Position numbers and translations under genes: made by a program. DNA of 64,000 nt, taken from NCBI GenBank assembly GCA_963704535.1, contig OY969916.1, positions 11,160,001 through 11,224,000 of the forward strand, given 5' to 3'. This stretch comes from G963704535 sp963704535. GTDB taxonomy: Bacteria > Chloroflexota > Chloroflexia > Chloroflexales > Roseiflexaceae. Each line of letters starts with the position of its first letter. The stretch's first letter is position 1. The notes under the pieces were generated by a model that saw nothing but the letters and a program-made list of their open reading frames with translations, was not told the origin of the DNA and made no database searches. Positions 8,616 through 17,135 of this stretch are shown here, piece after piece.

Positions 8616-10110
8616 ATGGAGCACGACGAATCTCAACTGGCGAGCGACCTGCTTGACGGAGCGTCCAAGGTCTACCGGCGGGCCGCGCAGATCTGCGCGG
8701 CACGCGGCACCCCCGCCGCCGTGATGGCGCGCCTGATCCTCGCCCTGCGCGACCCGCAGGAGCGGAGACGCCGCGCCGCCGCCCGCGCACTCGGCGATGT
8801 GGGCGACCGCGACGCGCTGCCGGAGCTGGAGCGCATGGCGCGCGAGGACGTGGCCGGATATTCGGAGGGCGGCGCGCCGGGCAGCAACGCCGCCGGCGAC
8901 ATCGCCTGGGACGCGATCACTCGGATTTGGAATCGCCACAACCGCACCGACGAAGACCTCCGGCGCTTGGTCGGCGCGCTGGGCCAGCCTGAGCCGGCCT
9001 GGCAGCGCAGCGACCGGGGCGGGACCACCATGCTGCTCGTCTACATTGGCGCGCTGGCGGTCGGGTCGCTACTGGAGGTGGCCGAGCACTCCGACGACAC
9101 CGTCCGGCTGAAGGTTGCCGACGCCTTGGGGCACATCCGCGACCCGCGCGCCGTGACCGGGCTGCTCAAGCTCATGGACGACCCGCAGGACGCCGTGCGC
9201 TCCATGGCCGAGAAATCGGCTGGTCTACCAGCAGAGCTGGGAGCTGTTGCTCCCGGCCCTGGAGCACCCGGCGCCCGGCACCCGTGGCACCGTGGCTGCT
9301 CTGCTGGCGCAGCACGCTCATCGCCGGGGCATCGGGGCCGAGGCCGCTGTACGAGCGCGCAATGTGACAGTCGCCTGCCTGCGCGAGCCCGATCCGTCGA
9401 TCCGGGCCACCGCGGCCCGCGCCCTGAAGCTGCTGGTCCTGGGCCAGCGCTTCCATGGCGCCCAGCCGCCGGGCGGGCGGCCGTCGCCGAACGAGCAGGA
9501 CTGGGTTGCCCCGGCGGTCCCGGCGCTGGTCGCATGCCTGGCCGATGGAACTGCGGCGGTGCGGGCCGCTGCGGTCGGCGCGCTGGATCATCCCGTCATC
9601 GCGGCGACCGTGGGCGGCAGCCCGGCGGCCCCGGCCGCAACGGCGGCGCTGCTGGCCTGCCTACGCGATCCGGCCGGCGCGATTCGCGCCGGCGCCGCCC
9701 GCGCGCTGGGGCGCCTGGGCGCCGAGGCCGCCGTGGGGCCGCTGCTTGACCTGGGCCGCGCCGACCCGAACCGGATGGTGCGGCGCGAGGCGCTGGCCGC
9801 GCTGGGGTGGCTGGGATCAGCCGAGGCGATCGAGCCACTCGTCGCCGCGCTGGCCGCCCCCGATCTGTGTGTCGTCGCCGTCCAGGCCCTGACCGCCCAT
9901 CCCCACCAGCCGCGCGTCGCGCTGGCGCTGGCCAGCCTGCTGCTCCAGCCCAGCGTCCACGAGACCGACCGACGCATCTTTCGCTACCTGGAGCGCTACG
10001 GCGACCACGACGCGCTCCCGGCTCTCCGTGCCGTACAACAGCGTGTCGTCCGGGGCGATGTCAGCCCGTGGATCGAGCAGGCGATCGTCGCGATCGAGGC
10101 GCGCGGCTAG
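8616..10110 (+). CDS. HEAT-repeat protein (PBS lyase-type repeats), frameshifted near 9220
   Basis: Successive ~30-residue helical repeats run throughout: RRRAAARALGDVGDRDALPE, VRLKVADALGHIRDPRAVTG, IRAGAARALGRLGAEAAVGP and VRREALAALGWLGSAEAIEP. The first frame carries repeats to about 9220, then similarity continues in another frame (VYQQSWELLLPALEHP onward) to a stop at 10110; one extra G in a GG explains it. HEAT-repeat proteins are scaffolds or modify bilin proteins; no partner is indicated here. Total about 497 residues. The 3' end overlaps the convergent gene by four bases. Confidence 0.7.
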
Positions 10111-11258
10111 AGCTGGTAGCGGCGCATCACCGGGATGATCACCGCCCGCGACAGCGCCTCAAGCAGTTGCCAGGCCAGCCGGTAGCGCGGCGCCAGGTGC
10201 CGATCGTAGACCAGATTGTACTCCATGCTCGGCTCGCTCCCGCGGTGGCGCTTGAACGCCGCCGCGCCGGAGCTTTGGTGCAAGATCAGCCCCCGCGCGA
10301 CCGCCTCTTCGACTAGCTTCAGCGAGATCAGCCGGTAGAGTCCCACCTCCGCCGCGACCGCCCGGTCGTAGCCGATCAGTGGGGCGGTCATCATTCCCTG
10401 GCGCTGGACAAAGCCGAGCACGCCGTCGATGCGGTCGTTGCGCTTGAGCGCCGCGAAGGTCAGCCACCCATCGCGGATGGCCTGGGCGACGAAGCGCGTG
10501 GTGAACTGCGGGTTGAAGTACGAGTACTTTTTAAGATACAGCTCATCGTAGAGCGCTTTGATCCGACCGACGTCCTCCTCACGCTCCTCGGTCACAGCTT
10601 CCCAGCGGTAGTCGCTACGGCGCGCCAGGCTCAGATCTTTCTGATACGACTTCTTGCGCCGGTAGCCTTGGTCGCGCGGGTCGAGGATGTAGACTTGCCG
10701 GCTGAACACCGGGCGAAAGCCCAGGCCCTGGAGCTGCGCGCCCAGCGCCGCGTTGAGCCGGTCGTTCACCGATCGAAAGACGATCGCCCGCTGCGGGAAT
10801 GTGCTGATCAGTGCGTCGCGGATCGAGTGTAGCACGGTGGGACCAAGCTCCGGGTACAGGTTGGTCGAGAGCAGCCAGTTGTTGACATACACCACGCGCT
10901 CGAAGCCGCTCCAAAGCAGCAGCGGCCTGAGCAGATCGAGCATCGGCGCGACGAGCGCCCGCACCAATGGCCGGTCGGGGAACTCGATCGCGATTTCGCG
11001 GATGGCGTAATCGATGTAGTGCGTGGTCGGGGAGCAGACGTAGGCGTTCTTGATTGATGAGGCCGGGTTACTCAGCACCAGCGGCATGACGCTTGTGCCG
11101 GCCGCCAGCACCCGTACCTCGGCGTCGACGTTGTCGATCAGCGGGCGCGGCCCATCCCTGACCAGCGGGCCAAGCATGCGCCGGGCATACTCGCCGTCGG
11201 CCGTCGCCGGCCACGGCACCCGGTCGATCGTGTGCCGATCGTAGCACTGTATCGCCAT
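10107..11258 (-). CDS. GNAT/FemAB-like acyltransferase family protein
   Basis: A 383-residue product from MAIQCYDRHTIDR, chosen because AGGGAGAG precedes it. The C-terminal half (AIRDGWLTFAALKRNDRIDG, VGLYRLISLKLVEEAVARGL, LHQSSGAAAFKRHRGSEPS) is consistent with an acyl-CoA or aminoacyl acyltransferase of the GNAT/peptidoglycan-type fold. It is transcribed with the ATP-grasp and KAS III-like genes behind it, a combination typical of small condensing/amide-forming biosynthetic loci. The exact reaction is unknown. Confidence 0.6.
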   Translation of the reverse strand: MAIQCYDRHTIDRVPWPATADGEYARRMLGPLVRDGPRPLIDNVDAEVRVLAAGTSVMPLVLSNPASSIKNAYVCSPTTHYIDYAIREIAIEFPDRPLVRALVAPMLDLLRPLLLWSGFERVVYVNNWLLSTNLYPELGPTVLHSIRDALISTFPQRAIVFRSVNDRLNAALGAQLQGLGFRPVFSRQVYILDPRDQGYRRKKSYQKDLSLARRSDYRWEAVTEEREEDVGRIKALYDELYLKKYSYFNPQFTTRFVAQAIRDGWLTFAALKRNDRIDGVLGFVQRQGMMTAPLIGYDRAVAAEVGLYRLISLKLVEEAVARGLILHQSSGAAAFKRHRGSEPSMEYNLVYDRHLAPRYRLAWQLLEALSRAVIIPVMRRYQL

Positions 11259-11288
11259 CACATCTCTCCCTGTCATCTTGTCATCTTG

Positions 11289-12431
11289 TCACCGCTCCCC
11301 GTTCCACTCGATATCATCCGTCGTCGCTGCGGTCAGGCCGATGCGCTTGCGGCGGCTGACTTGCGCGAAGAACAGCGCCATGCGTATCTGGAACAGCGCC
11401 GGCAGCGGGTCGGCTCGGTCGAAAATGACATCGCCCGCCCGCGTGAGATCGCGCAGCAGGCCGGGCCAACGCGGCGGATGGGGCAGCGCACTAGCCAGCA
11501 GCACCAAGGTGAGCTGCCGGCAGCGGCCCACGCCTTCGACCCAGGTAGCCTGGCTTGCGTCCGTGAGCCCACCGATCAGCCGGCCGGGTTCGATCAGATG
11601 CACGGCACTGGTTGCTCGCGGATTGCATTCCAGCAGGTACAGCCCATCTTCCCCCCGAATAAAGTCCAGCGACATCTGGCCGGTATAGCCGATCGCCGCG
11701 CCTAGCCGCCGCACGATCGGCAGGGTCTCGCTGCCGTCGATCGAGACGAAGCGCACCCCAGAGCCGTGGTTGACCTTGTAGGGCGTGGTGTAGGCGCAGT
11801 GGGCCGTTACATGCCCGGCGTGGAGCGTACTGTAAGTACACACATTTTCGCCGTGGATGTACTCCTGGAGCAGCCACGGCTGGTCGGCGGTCGGCCGGAT
11901 CGCGTTGAGCGGTAGCCGGTGCGCGCGTGGGCCGCAGTTGGTGGCGATGTGGACGGCGAAGCGCGAGAAGGCCGGCTTGAGCAGGTAGGCCGGGAAGTCG
12001 GGCAGCCGCGCCCGCAGCTCGGCCGTGTCGCACACCAGCGCAGTGCGCGGCGTGCGCAGGCCCAGCGCGGCGCAGTGGCGCTGGAAGGCGTACTTGTGAT
12101 GCAGCGCCGCCAGCACCGCCAGCGGCGCAGTGAAGACCCGCGTTCGCGCGGCCAGCTCGCCGTAGTGCTTCCCGACGAAGAAGACCTCCTCCGAGGTCGG
12201 GATCAGCCAATCGACGCGCCCCTGCTCGACGATCTCCAGCAGGGCGCGGGCGAAGCCGGGCAAGTCGTAGCGCGGCGGCGGCGTGACATAATGCTTCGCC
12301 AGGTAGCGCGAGTGGCTGCCCAGCGTCCAGGGGATCGTATCGGTGGCGTAGACGGTGTGCCCGGCGCGCCCGAAGACGCGAATCAGCTCCAGCGCCACCG
12401 GCGCCCGCGAGCTGGTGATCAGGATATTCAT
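11289..12431 (-). CDS. ATP-grasp domain ligase
   Basis: The protein starts MNILITSSRAPVALELIRVF, with a pre-ATP-grasp Rossmann-like region, then a conserved lysine region (FPAYLLKPAFSRFAVHI), EYIHGENVCTYS and the metal-binding end DGLYLLECNPRATSAVH. Such enzymes form amide or thioester bonds through an acyl-phosphate. The 380 residues are a normal length. It lies between the GNAT and KAS III-like genes on the same strand, with a repeat of family F before and a family J palindrome after, suggesting one small pathway of unknown product. Confidence 0.7.
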   Translation of the reverse strand: MNILITSSRAPVALELIRVFGRAGHTVYATDTIPWTLGSHSRYLAKHYVTPPPRYDLPGFARALLEIVEQGRVDWLIPTSEEVFFVGKHYGELAARTRVFTAPLAVLAALHHKYAFQRHCAALGLRTPRTALVCDTAELRARLPDFPAYLLKPAFSRFAVHIATNCGPRAHRLPLNAIRPTADQPWLLQEYIHGENVCTYSTLHAGHVTAHCAYTTPYKVNHGSGVRFVSIDGSETLPIVRRLGAAIGYTGQMSLDFIRGEDGLYLLECNPRATSAVHLIEPGRLIGGLTDASQATWVEGVGRCRQLTLVLLASALPHPPRWPGLLRDLTRAGDVIFDRADPLPALFQIRMALFFAQVSRRKRIGLTAATTDDIEWNGER

Positions 12432-12446
12432 CGCCTGGTCCGTTGG

Positions 12447-12550
12447 GGCGTATTGCATACGCCCTGCCCGTTGCCACTATGAACCCTGTAAGGCAAGCCC
12501 TCCGTGGCCGCCGTGGCCTCCCGTAAGGGGGAAAAGATCCCGTACTTGCC
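12447..12550. repeat. family J palindrome and family L element
   Basis: GGGGCGTATTGCATACGCCC at 12446-12465 is a near-perfect palindrome seen also near 616, 6118 and 56128. It is followed by GGCAAGCCCTCCGTGGCCGC (family L, 12484-12505) also seen near 14675 and 3894. Confidence 0.75.
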
Positions 12551-13555
12551 CTAAAACGTCAACGCGAGTGCCCCCAGCGTCAGCCCGGCTCCGCTGCCGA
12601 GCAGGAGTACCCTGGCACCGCGTTGGATTCGGCCCGCGTGGACCGCCTCGGCCAGCGCCAGCGGGATCGACGCTGCGATGCAATTGCCGCGCAGCGCCAG
12701 GTTGACCACCACCTGCTCCGACCGGAACCCCAGCCGGCGCGTAAGCTGCTCGACGCCGTGGCGGCTGGCCTGGTGCGGGACGACCGCGTCGATCTGGTCG
12801 CGCTCCCAGCCCAGCGTGTCGAAGAACTGGTCCAGGAACGGCTCGACCAGGCGCGTCGCCAGCTTGAAGATCGCCGGGCCGCGCATATGGAACATGTTCA
12901 TCTCGATCGTCGTGGTCGGGTCGTTGGGGTGGTGCAGCGTGCCGCCGCCGCGGATCTGGGTCAGGTCGGCCCCGCTGCTGTAGGTGGCGAAGCGCGCGTG
13001 CCAGATCGCGCCGGTCTCGCCGGGCCGGCTGCGGCGCACCACCACCGCCGCCGCCGCATCGCCGAACAGCACCGCGCTCTCGCGCTCGTGTGGGTTCAGC
13101 GTGCGCGAGGTGATCTCGCTGCTGTAGACCAGCACATTGCGGTACGCCCCGGCGGCGACGAACTGGGCCGCCGTGTGGAGCGCGAACAGGAAGCTGAGAC
13201 AGGTGGCGTTCAGGTCAAAGCACGCACTCCCGCCATCGGCCGCTCCGAGTTCGCGTTGCACCAGCGCGGCCGTGCAGGGGATGGCCTGCTGTGGCCCGGC
13301 CGAGGCGCCGATGATCGCGTCCAGCTCGTCGGCCCGCAGCCCGGCGTCGTCGAGTGCCTGCCGGGCCGCCGCCGCGCCCATCCCGGCCGATGTCTCGTGC
13401 GTGGCGTAGCGCCGCTCGCGCACGCCGGTCGCCCGCTCGATCCACTCCGCCGGGATGTTGAGCCGCGCTACAAGCTCCGCGTTATCGACGCACCGCTCAG
13501 GAAGATAGAAGCCCAGACCTGCGATATTCACTGGGAGCATGGTTGCCTCGTTCAT
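12551..13555 (-). CDS. 3-oxoacyl-ACP synthase III (FabH)-like condensing enzyme
   Basis: The 334-residue product starts MNEATMLPVNIAGLGFYLPE (or 5 codons later). It has the KAS III triad in context: Cys in CFDLNATCLSFLFAL, His in DAVVPHQASRHGVEQL and Asn in LRGNCIAASIPLALAEA. KAS III enzymes condense an acyl-CoA with malonyl-ACP or transfer acyl groups. No other fatty-acid genes are adjacent, while ATP-grasp and acyltransferase genes are, so a secondary metabolite or special lipid role is more likely than housekeeping FabH. Confidence 0.8.
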   Translation of the reverse strand: MNEATMLPVNIAGLGFYLPERCVDNAELVARLNIPAEWIERATGVRERRYATHETSAGMGAAAARQALDDAGLRADELDAIIGASAGPQQAIPCTAALVQRELGAADGGSACFDLNATCLSFLFALHTAAQFVAAGAYRNVLVYSSEITSRTLNPHERESAVLFGDAAAAVVVRRSRPGETGAIWHARFATYSSGADLTQIRGGGTLHHPNDPTTTIEMNMFHMRGPAIFKLATRLVEPFLDQFFDTLGWERDQIDAVVPHQASRHGVEQLTRRLGFRSEQVVVNLALRGNCIAASIPLALAEAVHAGRIQRGARVLLLGSGAGLTLGALALTF

Positions 13556-13611
13556 TGGTAAAGTATGGCCGACGATCCCGCCGGTGTCAAAAATCGTGGC
13601 GCGTAGCTGTT

Positions 13612-13725
13612 CAGACTTGGGTTTTAACGCAAAGACGCCAAGGGGCAAAGGCGCGGAGATAGGGCTTCCATAACATCTTTGCACCTTTGCATCTTTGCAC
13701 CTTTGCGTTACAGGTGAACAGTTAC
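13612..13725. repeat. family G inverted word repeat (CGCAAAG/CTTTGCG)
   Basis: TTAACGCAAAGACGCCAAGG and GGGGCAAAGGCGC words are followed by ATCTTTGCACCTTTGCATC words, their reverse complement, ending in CTTTGCGTTAC. A second locus is at 25580-25665. It separates two minus-strand genes. Confidence 0.8.
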
Positions 13726-13730
13726 TGGCG

Positions 13731-14654
13731 CTACCGGGTGGCGCCCTGCACCGCCCGCGCCTGCGCCACAGACGGCAGCCCGCCGCGCGCCCCCAGCGCG
13801 CCGACGGAGTAGGCCGCCGCCGCATTGGCGAAGGCGATGATTTCGCCCAGGGGCCAGCCCCAGCAGTAGCCGGCCAGGAACGCGGCGCAGAAGCAGTCGC
13901 CGGCGCCGGTGGTGTCCACGGTCGGCGCCGGGTAGCCGGGGTGGGCCACCGTCGCCACTGGCGTGCAGGCGACGGCGCCCTGCGCGCCGCACGTGACCGC
14001 CACCAGGCCCGGCCCCCAGCCCAGCATGGTCTGGGCGGCCAGCGCCGGGTCGGCGCCGGGGAACGCGGCTGCGGCAAATTCGCGGTTGAGGAAGGCGATA
14101 TCGACCTGTCGCAGCAAGGCGCGCAGCTCGGCCCCGTCGATGCCCATCACCGGCTCGATATCCACGGCCACCAGCGTCGTGGCGGCATGGGCGGTCGCGG
14201 CGAGCCGCGCGAACTGGTCGCGGTCGTACAGCGTTGTATAGAGGATGCGGGCGCCCTGGATGTAGGCAGCCAGCGCGGCATCCAGCGCCAGCTCATCCCA
14301 GGCGGTCGGCACGATCACCAGCGCCTTCTCGCCGGTGCCGTCGATCAGGGCGACGGTGAAATTGGTCGGCGTGTTGGGGCGCACGGTCAGGTGGCGCGTG
14401 TCCACGCCGAAGCGGGCGAAGTCGTCGCGCACCAGGCCGCCGTTGGCGTCGTCGCCGACAGCGCCGATGAAACCGGAGCGCAGCCCCAGGCGCGCTGCGG
14501 CGCAGGCCACATTGGCGCCCTGGCCGCCGGGGAGCCAGCCGACCGGCGTCCCCAGCACCTTCTCATCGTGGCCGGGCAGCCGCGGCACCCGCAGCACCAG
14601 ATCGACCCAGGTCTTATCGATGGCGACGATGTCCATCACTATGTTGTCACGCAT
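13731..14654 (-). CDS. PfkB/ribokinase family sugar or nucleoside kinase
   Basis: From MRDNIVMDIVAIDKTWVDLV the 307-residue product follows the ribokinase fold: GWLPGGQGANVACAAARLGL (substrate site), GAVGDDANGGLV and the catalytic DTTGAGDCFCAAFLAG with the anion hole and base Asp. It phosphorylates a sugar-like alcohol with ATP. Its position directly upstream of, but divergent from, the H4MPT cluster does not identify the substrate. Confidence 0.8.
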   Translation of the reverse strand: MRDNIVMDIVAIDKTWVDLVLRVPRLPGHDEKVLGTPVGWLPGGQGANVACAAARLGLRSGFIGAVGDDANGGLVRDDFARFGVDTRHLTVRPNTPTNFTVALIDGTGEKALVIVPTAWDELALDAALAAYIQGARILYTTLYDRDQFARLAATAHAATTLVAVDIEPVMGIDGAELRALLRQVDIAFLNREFAAAAFPGADPALAAQTMLGWGPGLVAVTCGAQGAVACTPVATVAHPGYPAPTVDTTGAGDCFCAAFLAGYCWGWPLGEIIAFANAAAAYSVGALGARGGLPSVAQARAVQGATR

Positions 14655-14669
14655 CACGTACCAAGCACT

Positions 14670-14760
14670 TGTAGGGCAGGCCCTCCGTGGCCGCCCGAAC
14701 GCCACGCATCACGTTTCACGTTTCACGCTTCACGCTTCACGCTTCACGCTTCACGCATTT
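14670..14760. repeat. family L element and TTCACGC words (family D)
   Basis: GGGCAGGCCCTCCGTGGCCG at 14674-14693 is followed by about seven TTTCACG/CTTCACG words at 14707-14757. Confidence 0.75.
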
Positions 14761-14822
14761 TAGCCGATATTCGATTCAGGCGCCGGAGCAGCCAGTTCCT
14801 TCGCACTGCAAACCAATTAAAA

Positions 14823-14851
14823 TTGACAATCCCCAGCTTCTCCGCTATACT
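14823..14851 (+). promoter_or_regulatory. strong sigma-70-type promoter for the fae/H4MPT gene cluster
   Basis: A perfect TTGACA at 14823-14828, a 17-base spacer and TATACT at 14846-14851. It is about 225 bases before the fae start, so the transcript would have a long leader with no riboswitch I recognise. The rest of 14852-15075 holds no feature I can support. Confidence 0.75.
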
Positions 14852-15075
14852 CTCTCACCTGAACACTTCGAATCAGTCGTTCGTGTGCATCACTACATCC
14901 TGCGGCATCCTGCGTGGTGCTGCCAGTATTGTTGTGCTGCTCGCAAAGGACGACGGCTTGCGCCCCCCCTCGCTTCGTCCTCCCCGTGCGTCAAAGCTGC
15001 CCGTCCGGCACCTGCGCGAACGAACCATTTCTCTGTGATCTCCCTCAATCCAAAGTAGCATAGAGGAGGAACATC

Positions 15076-15579
15076 ATGCCGGTGAACCGCAACCTGATGG
15101 TTGGTGAGTGTCTGGTCGGGGAAGGAGTCGAGGTCGCACACGTCGACCTGATTATCGGCCCGAAGGATGGACCGGTCGGCCAGGCGTTCGCGAACGCCTG
15201 GGTCTCGCAGACGCATGGTCACACCGCGCTGCTGGCGCTGCTGACGATCAACTTGCAGCCCAAGCCCTCGACGGTGATCGTCAACAAGGTGACAATGAAG
15301 CATGGCGACCAGGCCGACCTGATGTTCGGGCCGGCAGCGGCGGCTGTGGGCAAGGCGGTCGCCGACAGCGTCGCCGAGGGGGTCATCCCGCGCGAGCACG
15401 CCGAGGACTGGTGCATCGTCGCCGGCATCTTCATCCACTGGGACGCCAAGGATAAGCAGAAGATCTACGACTGGAACTACGAGGCGGTCAAGGGGGCCAT
15501 TCGGCGCGCGGTGAACGGCGAGCCGAGTGTCGACGAGGTGCTCTCCAACAAGGATAGCGTCAAGCATCCCCTGGCGTAG
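15076..15579 (+). CDS. fae: formaldehyde-activating enzyme
   Basis: The 167-residue protein matches Fae along its length: GEGVEVAHVDLIIGPKDGPV with the catalytic His, QTHGHTALLALLTINLQPKP, KHGDQADLMFGPAAAAVGKA and IFIHWDAKDKQKIYDWNYEA. Fae catalyses condensation of formaldehyde with tetrahydromethanopterin to methylene-H4MPT, the entry step of the pathway encoded downstream. AGGAGGAACATC precedes the ATG. It is the first gene of a long plus-strand run behind a strong promoter, consistent with the high abundance of Fae in known users. Confidence 0.95.
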   Translation: MPVNRNLMVGECLVGEGVEVAHVDLIIGPKDGPVGQAFANAWVSQTHGHTALLALLTINLQPKPSTVIVNKVTMKHGDQADLMFGPAAAAVGKAVADSVAEGVIPREHAEDWCIVAGIFIHWDAKDKQKIYDWNYEAVKGAIRRAVNGEPSVDEVLSNKDSVKHPLA

Positions 15580-15584
15580 CGATG

Positions 15585-15633
15585 TAGAGATTGGAGATTA
15601 GAGATTAAATCGCCGCTGGCAATCTCTAATCTC
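15585..15633. repeat. family-A inverted tandem repeat
   Basis: GAGATTGGAGATTAGAGATT followed by a complementary AATCTCTAATCTCC arm, directly after fae. It could act as a processing or attenuation hairpin between fae and mtdB. Confidence 0.8.
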
Positions 15634-15797
15634 CTCATTCCTGTATCGACCGCTAGTCTACCGCTTCCACAACATGGTGGCTATGAACCTCAGTCGCAAA
15701 TCGGTCGCCGAGCCGCGCTCAAACATCCACCGCTACGCCCACCCGCCGTGCCTGATCATCCAACGCCGGCACCATACTCAAGTTCGCCAAAACGACC

Positions 15798-16180
15798 CGC
15801 GCCGCGCGGCATCGCGTAAGGGCGAACCCGCGTGTTCGCCCGGACCGAAACCCACCGACCCGCGCCGCGCGGCATCGCGTAAGGGCGAACCCGCGTGTTC
15901 GCCCGGACCGAAACCCACCGACCCGCGCCGCGCGGCATCGCATAAGGGCGAACCCGCGTGTTCGCCCGGACCGAAACCCACCGACCCACATCGCATAAGG
16001 GCGAACCCGCGTGTTCGTCCGGACCGAAACCCACCGACCCACATCGCGTAAGGGCGAACCCGCGTGTTCGTCCGGACCGAAACCCACCGACCCACATCGC
16101 GTAAGGGCGAACCCGCGTGTTCGCCCGGACCGAGACCCACCGACCCGCATCGCGTAAGGGCGAACCTCGTGTTCGCCCCA
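15798..16180. repeat. tandem array of hairpin units (family K, seven copies)
   Basis: Seven units of about 63, 63, then about 50 bases carry CGTAAGGGCGAACCCGCG and GTTCGCCCGGACCGAAACCC. Each contains the inverted pair GGGCGAAC/GTTCGCCC around CCGCGT. The first three units carry an extra GCGCCGCGCGGC segment that later ones lack; the last is shortened. All frames read long peptides because of the repetition, but none looks like a protein. It fills most of the 610-base gap between fae and mtdB. Confidence 0.9.
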
Positions 16181-16190
16181 CTGAAAACCT

Positions 16191-17045
16191 ATGAAAAAAC
16201 TGCTCATCCAACTGGATAGCGACAAGCACCCCAGCTCTTTCGACCGCATCGTGCCCTACGACGCCGGGGTGGACGAGGTACTGAGCTACGGCGGCGTGAC
16301 GGTTGCCGACGTGTGCGGGCTGGTCCAAGGTGCCTTCTTTACCCGCGGTATCGCCGACCTAAAGCACACGGCGGTCTGGATCGGCGGGTCGGATGTCGCG
16401 GTCGGCGAGCAGTTGCTGGCCGAGGCCCGGCGCTCGTTCTTCGGGCCGTTCAAGGTCTCGCTCATGCTCAACTCGAACGGCTCGAACACCACTGCCGCTG
16501 CGGCGGTGCGTAAGTTGTTGAGCGTCACCGATGTCAAAGACAAGCGGGCGGTGGTGCTGGCCGGCACCGGCCCGGTCGGCTTCCGTAGCGCCATGCTGCT
16601 GGCCCAGGAAGGCGCCCAGGTGATCTTGACCTCGCGCGGCCAGGATCGCGCGGATGCGGCCGCCCGGCGCCTGGAGGCGATCGGCCTGCGCGTCACACCG
16701 CTGGCGGTCAGCGATGATGCCGCCCTGGGCCAGGCGCTGGAAGGCGCGACCGTGCTGCTCGCCGCCGGCGCCGCCGGAGTCCGGCTCGTCACATCGGCGC
16801 AGTGGTCGGTCGTGCCGACGCTGCGAGCGCTCGCCGATGTCAACGCGGTGCCTCCCGCCGGGATCGAGGGGGTCGAGGCCGGCGATAACGGCGCCCAGCG
16901 GGGCCAAACGATCGCGTTCGGGGCCATCGGTGTCGGCGGCTTCAAGATGAAGGTCCACAAAGCCTGCATCGGGCGGCTGTTCGAGCGCAACGACCTGGTG
17001 CTGGACGCCGAGGGGGTGTACGCGGTGGCGAAAGAGTTGAGCTGA
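16191..17045 (+). CDS. mtdB: methylene-tetrahydromethanopterin dehydrogenase
   Basis: The 284-residue protein matches bacterial MtdB/MtdA: KKLLIQLDSDKHPSSFDRI, YGGVTVADVCGLVQGAFFTRG, NSNGSNTTAAAAVRKLL and a Rossmann motif VVLAGTGPVGFRSAMLLAQE. It oxidises methylene-H4MPT to methenyl-H4MPT with NAD(P)+. Its placement with fae, mch and fhc favours the H4MPT-specific MtdB over the folate-active MtdA. The start follows the family K array closely with no strong ribosome site. Confidence 0.9.
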   Translation: MKKLLIQLDSDKHPSSFDRIVPYDAGVDEVLSYGGVTVADVCGLVQGAFFTRGIADLKHTAVWIGGSDVAVGEQLLAEARRSFFGPFKVSLMLNSNGSNTTAAAAVRKLLSVTDVKDKRAVVLAGTGPVGFRSAMLLAQEGAQVILTSRGQDRADAAARRLEAIGLRVTPLAVSDDAALGQALEGATVLLAAGAAGVRLVTSAQWSVVPTLRALADVNAVPPAGIEGVEAGDNGAQRGQTIAFGAIGVGGFKMKVHKACIGRLFERNDLVLDAEGVYAVAKELS

Positions 17046-17075
17046 CTTCTGTGTTTTATCAAGCGACGAGGCTGT

Positions 17076-17128
17076 TACGTGTTGCGTGTTGCGTCGCACC
17101 AAAACACGCAACACGTAACACGCAAGAG
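17076..17128. repeat. family E inverted word repeat (GTGTTGCGTGTTGCG)
   Basis: TTACGTGTTGCGTGTTGCGT is followed by ACACGCAACACGTAACACGC, an inverted pair, just before the ATG at 17136. Other copies lie at 41340-41400 and 56328-56355. Confidence 0.8.
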
Positions 17129-17135
17129 TAGTGCA

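Noticed and set aside
15719..16328. Minus-strand proteins made of repeated GFRSGRTRGFAL-type peptides
   Set aside because: They are translations of the family K hairpin array and partly of mtdB antisense, with no independent evidence of coding.
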